DNA from: Unio delphinus
Lineage: Eukaryota; Mollusca; Bivalvia; Unionida; Unionidae
Assembly (NCBI GenBank): GCA_029339505.1
Contig: JAQISU010000058.1
Location: 1,924,001-1,988,000 of the forward strand
Reading direction: 5' to 3'
Length of the DNA: 64,000 nt
The notes under the pieces are model-generated. The model saw only the letters and a list, made by a program, of their open reading frames with translations. It was not told the DNA's origin and did not search any database. The translations under genes were made by a program, and so were the position numbers. Position 1 is the first letter of the stretch. Each line of letters starts with the position of its first letter. Of this stretch, positions 12,116 through 27,125 are shown one piece after another.

Positions 12116-13499
12116 GCATGACTACTAAATACTGCTTAGCGCTGAAGCCAATGCAATACGCACCCCTCCGCTTGTAGTTAATGGATTCCAGAGTTTGAGG
12201 TGAGTAAACCTGAAGATATACACTCCTTTGCGGAATTTATCATGCATAAAACAGATTAGAACAGTTAAGTAACTAATCCGTTTTTCATCTTTACTCTTTT
12301 GAAAATGACTTATTACGAAGTAAATATAATGTAACGCAAAAATATGTTTCTCGTCATCTGAGTCTAATACGTTGTGCTCCTCTATGAACTAGAAGAGATC
12401 ACTGTAAAACCTGGAGACGACTTTGTTATGTTCTCCCCACATTCTTTCTACACGTTGATTGTGAACACTGCGACAATCAATAAAGCTTCCTCTGTTGCCT
12501 CCACGTTTCATTATCACATATATAGCAATTTCTGTTTTCTCTACCTCTGTCGCGTCTTATTTACTTCCTTCTCAAATTTGTTTACGGTAACGCAATCTGT
12601 GCCTTGTTTTTGCAGCTACATGAATATTTGTAATCAGTCGACTGCAGCCATCCAATGATGCTCCGGTGTATCAGCTTGTGATTGGTTTCGACATGCCATA
12701 GAGATCTGGCTATTGACATTATATATTCTCCTTTTATAATACAGTTCCTCCTTGTCAGGGCTCTTCCCACTGGACCAATACTTTGAATGCTTTCTCGCAA
12801 TCACCATCTCTGTATATGTATGTCGTACGCCTGACGGATCGATTTGATGATATACGATTCGCCAACATTAGTCGAACTATGCATTACAGCACGAACTTGA
12901 CTGTCATGGTAATGGTCATTTATGTCTCAACATGTGTCCGGTATATTCAGTTATGTCCTTCTACATAAGTTGATATACTAATTGTCAGACACGAGGCAAT
13001 TCTGTCCCATGTCATGCCAGTTTTACTTAATGATTCTACTGGAACGAAGGAAACATTATAACGTGGTCGAACAGGTCGAGTTATCCTCACATTGGTATTT
13101 ATATAAAAATGATTGCCTCTGTCAACTGACTAGCAGATTTTGCAGACCTGAATGTATTCCGCTGATAGAATATTCAAGTTCATGAAAAATGTGTAACACT
13201 TCTCTTCTTACAGCAAGATATATACACCTTTCTATGACAGTTAATAACACGATGTAGTCCTCTAGTTTTCTAATCTGGTATTCAATTCCCAACAAATCTT
13301 GTGTCAAATAAAGTCTATTAATATTTTGCAAACAAGAATCGAAGTCTATCAAGAAGTCAATTTTATTTTTTTCCATAATTATTCATTAAAAGAATTTTTT
13401 TTTAAACAAATAAATAAAAAGCACGATGAATGCAGGACCGGAAGTCATGAAGAGGGATTAATCTAAAATCCAATTATTAACATTTTCTTCCGCTCACCA
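12116..13499. other. Non-coding, nothing recognised
   Basis: Several 60-95 codon open stretches occur but show no family similarity or coding character I can support. Confidence 0.5.
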
Positions 13500-13650
13500 C
13501 ACGATTAGTTCTGTTCGTCCTACGATCTCTCCAACTTCACCCCATGATTGCTCCAGTTCATCCGACGATTGCTTAAGTTCACCCTACGATCGCTCCAACT
13601 CACACTACGATTGCTCCAGCTCACATTACGATCGCTCCAGCTCATCCATT
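13500..13650 (-). repeat. Inverted copy of the ~25-bp minisatellite from 4.3 kb
   Basis: About six units such as 'CCTACGATCGCTCCAACTCA' and 'ACGATTGCTCCAGCTCA', the reverse complement of the GATCGTAGGGTGAGCTGGAG repeat at 4285-4545. Confidence 0.8.
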
Positions 13651-13669
13651 TTGAACGATTTGGCGGGTC

Positions 13670-13735
13670 ATTGATGTGAGATGACGGTGATCAGGAGCGG
13701 TGAGAACTTTAGACCAATCGGCAACTCGGGGTGAC
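13670..13735 (-). mobile_element. Diverged head of SINE-B (possible)
   Basis: 'GAGATGACGGTGATCAGGAG', 'AACTTTAGACCAATCGGC' and nearby bases resemble the antisense tRNA-like head of SINE-B (GAGATGGCAGTGATCCGTAA...CTTTAGACCACTCGGCC). Similarity is partial and no tail is seen. Confidence 0.45.
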
Positions 13736-13739
13736 CGAA

Positions 13740-14671
13740 TGTAGCTCTAGAGATGGCAATGGAACAAGCCAGGATAAAAAAGAAGAAAACGGCTGATATT
13801 AGCGATTACTTAAATCTATAGCTTTTATTATCACATGGTACATTTTGTACCAATCAATATTCAAATTATCTTTCTCTATTGTTCAGACACCAGGTATTGT
13901 CAGCATCTCTTGTAAATAAACTACTATGAATTAATTAATTTAATTGTGATACACTTCTTACCTGAAGTCAACACAATTTATAGCAGATTTCACATGATAA
14001 TGTTCCTTTTCTTTAGTAAACAAATTTCCAAACATTTTACGTCGTAATAAGGTAAATTGTTAATTAGGATCAAGATAAATATAGGTTTTGTCATTTCAAA
14101 AATCAAAATTAGCAACCGAAACGTATAGTTAGCCACGTAGTTTCTCGAATTTTACTTCTTTTCCTTAATATTTTCTTTTGAATTTCTTGATAACATTGTT
14201 TTAAAATAATTTTTGTTTTTCAATCAGATATAGTGGTTATATGAACTTAATCATGGTTGTAAGATGCAGATCAGAAAACTCATCCTTATGCTAATGGTAA
14301 CACGACAATACCAAAAACATTAATTTGCTTATTTTCATAATTGTTTAAGGTCAGTCTAAAATATCTCTTGACTGTAATTTAAACTAAGTAAACTTCTTCA
14401 TAACAAATATTTTAACAAGTATTTTTGCAAGACATAAAAGTGCCCACTCTTATTGAACTACTTCTCGTACCAAATCTTCAGTTTTAGAGCTGAGAAGTTT
14501 GGCCTGGTGTCATTCTCTTCAATATTGGAGGTAAATGGATCTTTCGTTGGGTTCATAATCCCATCAGGCCTAAACAGAAGTGATCGTATTTGAAAAATGC
14601 CGAAACTAATAAAGTTTGGATGCCTTATAAAATTTTACCGAATTTTTACCTACTTACAATATCAAACAACT
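13740..14671. other. Non-coding AT-rich, nothing recognised
   Basis: No gene, RNA or array seen. Confidence 0.5.
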
Positions 14672-15004
14672 ACTCCGATTGTCTAGTGGTTAGAGCGTCC
14701 GCCGCTGGAGCGGGATGTCATAGGTTAGATCCCTGGTCGAGTCATACCAAAGACCTACAAAATGGTACTAACAGCTACCTCGCTTGACGCTCAGCATTAA
14801 GAGGTTAGTGTTAGGACTGGTTGGTCTGGTGTCAGGATAATGTGACTGGGTGGGACATCATGCTACATATCTGCAGCATGATGCCCCAGTGCTAGACATC
14901 ACTATAAACTGTCTCACTGCAGACATTGTAGCGATATGACTCAAAAATTGTTAAAGCTACGTTAAAATCCTAAACAAACAAACAAACAAACAAACAAACA
15001 AACA
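14672..15004 (+). mobile_element. SINE-A, full-length-like copy with (CAAA)n tail
   Basis: tRNA-derived head with box A-like TGTCTAGTGGTTAGAGCG and box B-like AGGTTAGATCCC. The conserved body follows ('GGTACTAACAGCTACCTCGC', 'CAGCATTAAGAGGTTAGTG', 'GGATAATGTGACTGGGTGGG', 'AGACATCACTATAAACTG') and ends TTAAAGCTACGTTAAAA then a CAAA-repeat tail. Another nearly complete plus-strand copy lies at 28001. SINEs are non-coding and depend on LINE machinery to move. Confidence 0.85.
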
Positions 15005-18000
15005 CACAATATCAATCAGTTAGTTACGCAAAATATTTTCTAACACTTAAATTTTCCCGCGGATATTTGTGTGAAAGAAGGCCCACAATCTTGGAATAAT
15101 ATCAAATACTGTACTTCTCTAATCGGCGCATCACAGATAGCTCACAAAGAACCCAGTGGCGTATTAAGAGTAAATAGCGCCCAGGGAGACGATGATGACC
15201 AAAAAGGGTTTCCATGCACAAAGACCTCTGGCGCCCCAGTCTCTCCTCCCCTCCTGGCGTATGCTACAGAAAGAACCCGTGCATGCTAAAGCGTAAAGAC
15301 CGGCAAGACAAACTGTTGACATTTTTCTTCGCCTTACTCTCTTTTCGTTTCAGTATTTGCCATGGTATTGCCACCGTAGCGTGGACAAATCCAACAGATA
15401 TCTCCTTCATCGACCCTCATTTCGAGCATGCCAAACCACTCAACATCTGCCAATATGGGAGTCATAGTACGAACATGAACAGCTTTTCATGAAAAACACT
15501 TTGTTCTCCAGTTTAAGCCAAACGCATCTATTATTTCCACGGAACATCATGTAAATTTTAATATCCGTGCACACATTCTTTAAATATAGCAATGCGCCTT
15601 CTCTGCGGGCTCGATGTATCTAAGCTGAACATTAACCTCACTTTATCTAAAGCTAATACTTGCGTAGCAGGGTAAACATTATTATCATGGAAAGGTAAGT
15701 CAACTTCCTGCTTATGTTTAATCATTGGGATGACAATATTCTGCGTTGTACATCGTAGTATTCTCTCTGAGAGTTTAGGCCAGCCCTAGTTAAGACTGGG
15801 AAGGAGTGGGGTGGGTGGGGGTGGGGGTGGGGTGGGGAGGCAAGATTGGTATAAAGGCTCCATGAGATTGTATATCAGTCCCTTGGGAAGGTATGTGTGC
15901 GTTTATGGCCTATTCCAATGCGTATTTTACATCAATCAGAGAATAATTTCGTTTAATCTGGAACCCAGGTATACGAAAACGAGCAGCATATATATTATTC
16001 TAGCTGGTAGTGAAGCCAATACGAAGATCGAGCATGGGACTATTGCTTTCAGGATTTTCCCCAATACTTCTCAAGACGGAATCTTCCATACATAGGAATA
16101 TCTCGTCATTTATTTCCAAAAACTACTAGAGCGAATATCTGAGACAAAAGTTGGTTACTTATTATGTCCGAACAAGTACACGTTTTCACTTTTATAACAA
16201 TTATGTAATAAACAAATTGTATAGCTTCATCGAAACTAATTGAAGCGTACATATTTTTTCCATATTAATTTCAATGCCAAAATATTTTTAAAATTACGTC
16301 AATCAAAGGTTCTTTGAAATATCTGTATAATGCTATCATTAATAGCGCCACCCTTAATTCTGAAAGCTTTGTTTTAGATTAATTCATTATCAGTCGAACA
16401 GTCTTCTATAATTAAATAAAACTGAATACTAATTTCATAAAAAAGTGAAATATCGCATTGATTATTTTTAAAATAATATGTAGCTGGACGAGAGCAGCGC
16501 GAAAAAAAAAAGGAAAGAGAAAACGCGCACACAAAGATCTGAATGGCAACATTTGGATACTGCGAGTATAGTTACCTAGGTGTGTTTTGCTATAGATACA
16601 TCTTACATTTGCAACACGTCGAATAGCACGCAGCAGATTTTTCAGTGTGAGTAACCCAATAGTCAGGTAGGCCTACATGACAGACGGACATAGAAGATTT
16701 GATAAATTATGCTAGCTGGTTGAAATGAGAAAGAGAAGGCAAGTTTTCCGGAAAAGTGACGATAATTGAGGAATGTAATAGGATGTAATAGGATGCACAC
16801 GGGTACAACTAGTATAAAATACGCTTTGCTTTCGTTAGAACCCTACTTAACTAATCCATTCACTACCCGTCTCCATGCCGCATTTTTCTTTCATAAATAT
16901 CGACTTCCTTTCATCGGCTTTTGCTTACGCTCCAAATTATTAAACTTCGTGAAAGGTAGTAGAGTTATTATTTTTAATTATTATTACAGTCGAATCTAGC
17001 TTATCTGAGTTACATTTCCTCAACCGCTTTCATACATAAGGTCAGTAACGTAATTATCAGCAATAAGACATTACCCCCCCCCCTCCCATTGATTAGACTG
17101 TCGATTAGTTTTCAACTCTAAATTTTCGTTTTCACCTAGGATAAATTTCTAATGAAAATGGAAGACAGTATTACTACATGTGTGACAAAGCAAAAATGTA
17201 AAACACATTTTGAAAAGAAATTAAGCTTTAAAAATAATGTACAACACATTTTGAAAAGAAATTAAGCTTAGATCTAAAAATAAATGTAGATGGAGGAAAA
17301 TTCGTTTCTCATGAAAGGGACAGTTAAAATACACACAATTTCATCTAGTTTTGACGCATTTTTGCTAATTAATAACTGGATTTCAAACTGTGTATACAAA
17401 ATCTGATTTAGATGTAGAATACAATCACCAGCTATACTGATATATCATTTTATTTTGGATTGTATGAGCTGAAAAAAATGTCCAAACTTTTGAGTGTTTA
17501 TCCCCACTATTGAATTTCCATGCAAATAGCATATGCGTTACCAGGCAAAATATTCTGAAGGCGGTTTACCGTAATACTAAGGACTTAATGCCCCAGTCAA
17601 ATTTTTCTCATGCTATTTTAAGTCATAATTATGTAATATTATATTGTAAATTAAAATAGTGAAACAAGCGGTAGTTGCAACAGTCACCAAGAAGCCATTG
17701 TGCCCCCCACCCCCGAACATGTTATAACGATTGCTTCAAATAGACAAGTGTTCCATTTAATAACATTAATTCAAATTACCAGATAATGACTGGAGCATTT
17801 TACACCTGTAAATATCTGGTTTATGTTTTCTTTTCAGCATATGTTAAGACTTTTAAAATCCAGGAAAACGGAGGAAAGTTGCAACAATGGAAATACCATG
17901 CTGGGAGCAAAATGTATCGGAAATTGCTGTATAGAGTCATAAATGTACTGGATTAACCAGTTTATACTCAGTTTTCTCGCACATTTGAAATATTAAATGT

Positions 18001-18960
18001 TTTTGCATGCAATTTTGGAATCAAAATATGTCATATATAATGCCTATTGCAATCAGTGTGAATTACGGATATCGTAATAGGTATAATTCCAAATAATAAA
18101 TTTAACAGAACGCTTCATGGATAATTTCAAAGAGAGAAAAAAAAAACTAGTACCAAATTATACCATACATCAAATGATGTAGAAATCAACCGTTGATTAA
18201 CACTATATAACTAAATGCGAAATAAACTCGTTCCGATTCTTTGCCATATAAATCTTCAGGCATGATCATCAATGCAACTAATTTTAGTTGTTTTAAGCGA
18301 CAATGTTTCTGCAGTGCACAAATTAGATGCATAAGATGATTAAAGTTTTATTTAAGGTCCTAGCAACGGTCTCGAGAATACAATATCATACGTTTTATCA
18401 TTGTTGGGTAATTTGACTCACTAAATAAACTACGTTGCTTGAAGTGATGTAACTCACTGTATCTCTGTATATTTCTGTCAATTCATTCATCCTCTCTATG
18501 GATCAATTCTTATTATACACAAATATAAACAAATTAACGATCAAATGTCGTGCCCAAATTGGCAACGGAACAATAAAGCGACATGAAATATGTTCAGAAC
18601 GTACAAGCGTTTACATGATAAAACCCAGTCAGCTCAGATCAAGTTAGAAATCATACAGTTGGAAAGCAATGAACATAAGCTAATATGTACGTCATCTAAT
18701 TCCATCTCAGCAAGCGGTCATTTATCTTTTTAAACATTAGGGTTGCGATCCAATGGAGTGGATATTTTAGGGTCAATAATTAGTTCAAGGTGAGCTATTG
18801 ATATGGCAATTGCTGACAGATAAGAAATTACATAATACTCAAGTACAAAAGGACGAAATAAGGTCCAGCTATTTGCATTTAATATCTTATATAAACATCA
18901 AGTATAAGCTTATCTTGGCTACAAGGCGGGCAGATAAAAAGTCCTCTTCAGATTATAAAA
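15005..18960. other. Long non-coding stretch; one 27-bp direct duplication
   Basis: No gene recognised. A G-rich (GGGGT)n run lies at about 15805-15840. A 27-bp direct repeat (AACACATTTTGAAAAGAAAT...) occurs at 17202-17228 and 17243-17269. The remainder looks unique. Confidence 0.5.
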
Positions 18961-19014
18961 GTTAAAGTTGTATATGCACAAATTCTTCCTCATCTACATC
19001 ATTATTCAATAATC

Positions 19015-19015
<1 letters not shown>

Positions 19016-19104
<89 letters not shown>

Positions 19105-19161
19105 TATATACATATACATCTATATATATATACATATATATATACGTGTGTATATATATAC

Positions 19162-19208
<47 letters not shown>

Positions 19209-19243
19209 CATATATATACATATATATACATATATATATATAT
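19016..19243. repeat. (TA)n with interspersed TACATA
   Basis: Long TA tract with CATA variants. It is interrupted at 19244 by an LTR-like insertion and resumes at 20078. Confidence 0.95.
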
Positions 19244-20208
<965 letters not shown>

Positions 20209-20341
20209 TCTTTGACGAATCCAAGCTCACTCTGTTAATTGCTGGGTCGCCAAGCGAATTCGTCTGTAAAAAATGAAAGCCTGTGTATTCCCGACAACGT
20301 TTCCTGCCGTATTAAACCTTTGCGGTTTGGTGGTTAATGTG

Positions 20342-20385
20342 ATTATGATTTTTAACGTAGCTTTTACAATTGTTCAGTTATATCG
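20342..20385 (-). mobile_element. SINE-A tail fragment (possible)
   Basis: 'GATTTTTAACGTAGCTTTTA' followed by CAATTGTTCAGTTATAT matches the antisense tail of SINE-A. A tRNA-like stretch with GGTTCAATTCTC follows at about 20380-20480 but does not match SINE-A. Confidence 0.5.
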
Positions 20386-20479
20386 GTCGGTACAGTTAGT
20401 CGAGAGGGTGCTTTGGGTTGATATGCTGAGAATGTGTTGGGCGCCGTAACTCGGCGATCATGGTTCAATTCTCATTTGG

Positions 20480-21106
20480 TGATACATTTTATTTCTTTAG
20501 CCTATATGATAATATTCTACTTCCATGTATGAGCAGCTGCTTCTATAATTCTCGATGATGAATCCACCGATGCTTTCTGTTTTTAATTCATCGGTAAAAA
20601 GTTATCCACCCATCCAAACGTACCCTTGGTAGAAAAATACAATTTTGTATTCCAGCCCGAAACGTATGCACTTCTAAAATATAGCGTCTGTTACAGTGGC
20701 ACGACAGCTGTGTCGAGCATTTGGGGGGGGGGGGGGAATGGTGCAGCGATGTGACAATAACTGTTGCATGCCAACAAGGTGGTTATGCCTGATCGGTTAC
20801 AAATTAATTTCGCCACCCTTGTTTCTTATAATACTTGAATTACACTTAGTGATATTCAATGTAAAAGTATCACTTATTTCGGTTTCGATTTTATTACATA
20901 ATAAACGAAATATGTAAAATAAAGATATAAATCTAGTATATTACTTGTATACATTAAAGCACATCTTTCTTTTCATTGTAGTTTTTAGGGAATCCCAATT
21001 ATGACACCAGAAATGCTAATTTAGAATTCGCGTCCAACTGAGAAAACTCTGCACCCAAATCTACACGGTCACATTAATTCTTTGTAAGGACAATATATTT
21101 CTGTGT

Positions 21107-21108
<2 letters not shown>
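20480..21108. other. Non-coding, nothing recognised
   Basis: Contains a G-run at about 20723-20736; otherwise no structure seen. Confidence 0.5.
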
Positions 21109-21150
<42 letters not shown>

Positions 21151-21165
21151 ACACACACACACACA
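21109..21165. repeat. (CA)n microsatellite
   Basis: CA repeat with one CT interruption. Confidence 0.95.
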
Positions 21166-22400
21166 AATAATAATAATAAAATAAATATAGTCAGATGTCC
21201 GTTTTCGCAACAACAACAAAAAACATGGTACATAAACAAACTTCAGTGGTATTTGTTATGGAGATATTAGTGCACAAATGTATCACAATTAATAAATCGG
21301 CAGAATTTTTTCATCGCTGATTACGGTGTCTGAAACGAGGTTTTAAATAATGTAACATTCAGTCTGCATTGCATGTTTATCCTTATTGCGTAGTCCAGTA
21401 CATCGGATGTCAAATAACTCAAGTCCGTCAATCAAAAAAATCCTATCAATCCGCTTACGCGCGCTCATGATATTTACGTTTTAATTGCAATTTTTAATTC
21501 GACTCTATGGTCTTGTCACTATCTTTATTTCTTTCTTTTACTTTTCGAGCTCCAATACAATTTGAACATGTAAGATACTTTTGGCATACTCTATCGAAAG
21601 GTACAGGATATAAGGATTATCGATCAAATGATGTCTTGATTATTCAGTGATACTCCATTGGTACTTAAAATCTGTCTGTAGTACAGGATGTTTCAGCACT
21701 GATTAACCTGTACTGTATCAAACCACGATAAGTAGAAAGGGGAGTGAAGGTGTTTCCACAACCCCTACCCGCTACTTCCCGCCTACAATCCAATTTGCTC
21801 ATCAACTTCTTGACCTTGCCTTCAATATCCATCCACTCACTACTCCATGTTGCTCTACTGCTGTTATTAACTGTGCCAGACGCACACTTCAGGCTAATAT
21901 CGCACTACTATTACTCGCTTTAGAAAATAGGGAATTCGGAGGCAATATATAAGTCGTAGTAATGTCAGAGCGTCATTCATAAACGTGTTGCATGTTGTCT
22001 GTAAGTACATCGGCGAACTGAGGAATCAACAGCAATTTGAATCACATCTTACTAGTAACCATATGTCCCTGGAAAAACACTCACAGACAGACATAGGCGG
22101 CTATATGGTTGTCACCAACTACACAGCATTGCTCCCTTACTGGGGCATTGGGCTTCTCTTCATAGGGCATGTGTGTACATACGCCTACGAAATGAAGGTA
22201 TGTCAGTGTTAATGTATTTCGTTTCTTTTTCTGTCTGTTATCTTCCTGAAAATGCTATTACTCTAAATTTCTTTCAGCCTTATCAATATCACACAATTAT
22301 AACCATGTTTACGATAACGGCAATGCCGTTCACGATAATACAAATACGATGATATTCGTGATAATGAAGAGAATAATTATTATATTGGGACGACTTTTAA

Positions 22401-22401
<1 letters not shown>
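21166..22401. other. Non-coding, nothing recognised
   Basis: No gene or RNA supported. Confidence 0.5.

Positions 22402-22447
<46 letters not shown>
22402..22447. repeat. (AAT)n microsatellite
   Basis: About 15 AAT units. Confidence 0.95.
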
Positions 22448-22450
<3 letters not shown>

Positions 22451-23205
22451 CTATATTATCATCGTCCTCCCTGTATCTTCATCATGTTTTTCCAATTGCA
22501 ATCTTTGCTTGTTACACATTATCATTTTTAATGTTTTCTTTATCATATATACAGCCATTATTTCCCAATTTTAAAATCCTTTTTATTTGTTTAATCTTTT
22601 ATATTATCTACTATTTTTAACTTCTGCAAATTTTTTATTTTGCCATTGCTAGGGTAACTAACACAGTCAAAAAAATTGTTTGAGTCTGAAAATCTTATTC
22701 AGTTTGACAAAAATATATGAATTTATTCGAACTCCACCCAAAAGAAATTAATTTTTTTTTTACATATGCCGGCTGATTTATCCCCCACCCCGATACTATT
22801 ATTTAAGTGTTCAGGAAGTTATATTTGTGTTAATAATTCTCAACAGGAAGAATTGAAAGCGATTCATTTTATACAAACAATTTTCTTTTAGTTAGAAAAC
22901 ATGTTTGACGTCAGATCTTTGGAACGAGTCTAGTTTGCATTTGCTTCAAAACAAATGATGACATTGACCCCGAGACCGTTTGGTTGTTAACATTAGCGTT
23001 TGCATGCCAGCTATTTACATATTTCTTCCGCGTCACATGTTGGTTGAGATTTTAAATGGTCGTAGGCGATAATTTACGGTGTACAATCACTAATTATTCT
23101 CTAGGCGGAGTGGCAGCCTTGTGATAAAGGCGTTTAAAAGCTTTTGTAGATCAATACAAATAGAGAGTATTACTTATATATTTGGACTTGAAACATTAGA
23201 CCAAC
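22448..23205. other. Non-coding, nothing recognised
   Basis: AT-rich, no feature seen. Confidence 0.5.
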
Positions 23206-23211
23206 ATGTGT

Positions 23212-23285
<74 letters not shown>
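23206..23285. repeat. Compound (GC)n-(GT)n-(GA)n microsatellite
   Basis: A CG-rich alternating run, then GT, then GA. The alternating purine-pyrimidine part could adopt Z-DNA. Confidence 0.9.
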
Positions 23286-23502
23286 CAGAGGCTATTATTG
23301 TTTGATGTACCACGTGCCTCACAGAATAAAAAACAATAAACGACCCCACCCCCAAAATAACTCCAAAATGTGTCAGCAGTATTATAAAAGCCAATTACAT
23401 TATCTTCGCATGAATTTAGGCAACAGTTATAACCAGTGATGTAGTGACGAAAAAAAGAAAAGAAACGATAAAACGCAAACGCGCAAGAAAGTAATAGAGC
23501 GT

Positions 23503-23503
23503 C

Positions 23504-23543
<40 letters not shown>
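23503..23543. repeat. (CT)n microsatellite flanking a SINE
   Basis: CT run ending directly at the SINE-B head. Confidence 0.95.
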
Positions 23544-23545
<2 letters not shown>

Positions 23546-23804
23546 GCCAGGAGTGGCCGAGTGGTCTAAATCGTTCTCCGTTATGGATCACTGCCATCTC
23601 ACCTCTGTTTGCGGAGGTTCGAGTATTGGATTCGGCCAATATGGGTATGTGAGAAATCTTGCCAGTAGCTTCTTGTGGGTTAATGGTTCTCTCCGGGGTG
23701 CCGGAGTGTTCCCGGCGGGTTCTTCTTCCACCAGTAATACTGGCCGCCATGTGTAGCCTATCGTGTGCTGAAAAAAGGCGTTAAACCCTACTACAACAAC
23801 AACT
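23544..23804 (+). mobile_element. SINE-B, full-length-like copy
   Basis: tRNA-Ser/Leu-like head with box A AGTGGCCGAGTGGTCTAAA and box B GGTTCGAGTAT. The body follows ('GTGAGAAATCTTGCCAGTAG', 'GGGTTCTTCTTCCACCAGTA', 'GGCCGCCATGTGTAGCCTAT') and ends 'GGCGTTAAACCCTACTACAA' plus a CAA-type tail. Copies of the same architecture lie at 28.4, 33.4 and 49.1 kb. It is flanked by CT repeats on both sides. Confidence 0.9.
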
Positions 23805-23814
23805 CCCCCCTCCC

Positions 23815-23879
<65 letters not shown>
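23815..23879. repeat. (CT)n microsatellite
   Basis: CT run just downstream of the SINE-B tail. Confidence 0.95.
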
Positions 23880-23881
<2 letters not shown>

Positions 23882-25592
23882 ATATAATAATAATAATAAT
23901 GGCCGATAGTATCGGTTTGGCAATAATAGATGTATTTCCATGTAATCGCGGGATATATTACAATATTGTAACTTTTTGTAAATTCTTTATACGGAAATAT
24001 ATCTCGTGTCATCTCTTAAATCGTGGCAGAACAATCCACAACGACTTTACTTAAATATCCATATTGTATGTATAAACTACTACGCCACTATACATCAACT
24101 GTGCAGCGGAAATAAATCCTACCTTAATCAGTGCGGCCAATGTCTGATTTTCTAATTAGGGGATCTTCTTCTGGCAAGATCGAACGTGGAATCTTTGTCT
24201 ACTACCCAAGGTCATGGTGTTGAACTCAGGTACTACACTGGCTACTTACCTAACTCGCATTAAGTTACAGTAGCAACGACGTGCAAACTGCTATTAGACA
24301 ACTCTGGATATAGTAACATCCCCAAAACTAAACGGTTACATCATTGCTTCAAAATATAAAAATGGTTAAAATCGGTACCGGCATATGAAGTCACAGACTT
24401 AAAGATACAGTGAAATTTGTATGGTAAGAACAAACGCCTGATATACCGGTTTCTCACTCTTTCAACAACAGAGGTTACTGATGTGATAGATGTTCAGATA
24501 CCTCAAAACCGAATATTTGGTTTTTCCAGTAAATCGGAAGCCATCTACTCTGAGAACTTAAACACTTTTTTGGTCCTAAGTTTTAATTTTATACTTACAA
24601 AGAACCCTACAAGACCGAAACTCATATGAAAACTTGGATTCTATCTGCTAAATTTGGTAACGTGTTGATATTTCTGTTACAGAATTAGCTAGTAGCAATG
24701 CGTTCAGTAAAACACACTTGCGGCGCGTAGTACCATGTTATTGGCGGTTTCTATTAGTTTCTTGGTGAGTCAATGATCCGTTAATATAACAAGGGCGCGC
24801 GGGGGATAAATTCAATGCTCAACGCATGCGGCAACACATAAAGGTAAACGATAGGCTAATATGCAGTCTGTAACCCTTTGAAGTGAAAGTGTAAATGCTT
24901 TTAAACAATGCGGCTGAGAACAGTTTTTGTTTACGTGGATATTACAGAATAATGATAGATGCTCGAATCCTGAGTATACCGAAATCCCTTCAGTAACGAA
25001 AATTTTGTCCGCTTCAGACTTATTACTTTTGTATTATTATTTTGTCTACAGTAAACCGAAAACAATCTATACTTTAAAACCGAGAAAAATGTAGGTTCCA
25101 AAATTTTAATTTAATTCTCCTCCCCTCCCCCCCCCCAAAAAAAAACTCACTTCAGAAAATATTAAATATTCTAGCTGATCTGTTCCATAGAACGTTGATA
25201 TTCATTTTTATGGTTCAAAATAGCACGGGGTCATGCTATAGGTAAAGTACACACATTATGTATCAGGTTAGCAAAGTTTAGCAATTTATGGTCATTTCTT
25301 GGGATCCAATGCAATTCTCTCATTTTTGCCGATGGCTGGATTCGCTGCAATTGAAATCACCCCATTTTTGATATTAAGAACGGACTGACAGAGAGGTTAC
25401 GAATTCATCGAACTACTTTTTAAATCGAAACTTCTCTGTCAATCACATGCTTAATTCAATAAGGGAACACTTAAAAAAAAAATAACATGTAAAACTATAA
25501 TTTCAATGTAAATTATTGCGCTTATATACATGCAAGGTATACGCTTCTACGAGCTCAATCCTACGGATGACACTTTGACTCCCTCCCTCCAC

Positions 25593-25594
<2 letters not shown>
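23880..25594. other. Non-coding, nothing recognised
   Basis: Unique AT-rich DNA; a short C-run at about 25124-25137. Confidence 0.5.

Positions 25595-25684
<90 letters not shown>
25595..25684. repeat. (CT)n microsatellite
   Basis: About 90 bp of pure CT. Confidence 0.97.
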
Positions 25685-25689
<5 letters not shown>

Positions 25690-25944
25690 TAACTTATGTC
25701 AACGAATATCCTTGATACTAGAAACGAACCTGGCTTAGAATAAATTAAATACATGGGGAATAGTTAAGGATTCACTCCATTCTTTCTTCCTAACTTTGCT
25801 GATGTGTATCATTCCCCTATCAATCATGCTAATTAATACTGAGGTCTAAGAATCGGAGAAAGCCTTAATTAGGTTTTGTAAAGGATTGTCGCCGTTACAT
25901 ACCATTTCACTATTCACATCATTCACTTACCGCTCAACAATATA

Positions 25945-26395
25945 TTAGTCGGATAGTACTCCTATATCAGTCAAAGAATATTCTTGATATCACTCGGGGA
26001 AGTATTCTTGATACCAGTTGAATAGTACTCTTTATATCAGTCAGAGTATTGTTGTTATCAGTGAGTAATTACTCTCGATATCATTCGGAGAGTAATATTG
26101 ATGTCAGTCGGAGATTATTCTTTATATCAGTCGAAGAGTACTCTTGATATCAATAGAATAGTACTCTTGATGTCAGTCGGAGATTACTCTTGATATCAGT
26201 CAGAGAGTATTCTTGTTTATAAGTGAGTAATTACTCTCGATATCATTCGGATAGTACTTTTGATGTCAGTCGGATAGTAATCTTGATATCAGTCAGAGAG
26301 TACTCTTGATGTTAGTTGGAGAGTACGTTTGATGTCAGTCGGATATTACTCTGGATATCAGTCGGAGAGTACTATTGATAACAGCTGGAGATTGC
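25945..26395 (+). repeat. ~23-25 bp minisatellite (AGTACTCTTGATATCAGTCGG)
   Basis: About 17 diverged copies of a unit 'GAGTACTCTTGATATCAG' plus TCGGA, with GATATC/GATGTC variants. Confidence 0.85.
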
Positions 26396-27125
26396 TCTTA
26401 GAGTGCCCGGATTTTAATGTATGCTATTTGCACAGTAGCAGAATTGTTTCCTTCGACATTGTTGTGTTACTGACATTTCGGCGCGCTGTACGTGCAGCTG
26501 CAATCGGCATTACATTTACTGGAGGTTCAAAGAAACAAACGTTTTAACACTCCCAACTATTCAAATACCCCTCGGATATGGACCCAGGCAGATATAGATT
26601 TAGTTCTAAGATTCCAAATATGTGCATAATTCTTCAGGATTGGAATAGATTATAATAGAGATATATCCGTTCTTTGATTTTCTTTTAGTGTGGAAGCTAT
26701 TTCGTTGGTATCAAATCAATATTCATAGATTTTATCTATTTGAATTTATTTAGACCACCACTGCTACTATTGCTGATTTCTGTTTCCATTACTATTTTTT
26801 GTTTTTAAGTGGTTTTTACCAAACTAATATTTTTTTTAGTGAACTTCAGCATTTCATATAGACGGCATTGTACGAAGCATTGTTTTTGGTGTGTGGGTGT
26901 CGTTTGTTATGAAGAATAAATACGGATTCATGTCTAGAATTGAGTTTAACCAAAGTCGCCTCAACATCGTTTAGGTGATTTTGCTTGAACTGTATTTCTT
27001 GTCGCAGCCATAAAAAAACACATTCCATGATAACGTGTCTTTTTTTTAAAATAGTGCTGTTAGTGGATTTTTTTGTTTATCAAATCCAAATTGTTGATCT
27101 GTTTTACTTTTTTCTTCACCCTTTT
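26396..27125. other. Non-coding, nothing recognised
   Basis: No gene supported. Confidence 0.5.

Noticed and set aside
23588..23941. 117-codon Arg/Glu-repeat frame on the minus strand
   Set aside because: It spans a CT microsatellite and the antisense of a SINE-B; not a gene.
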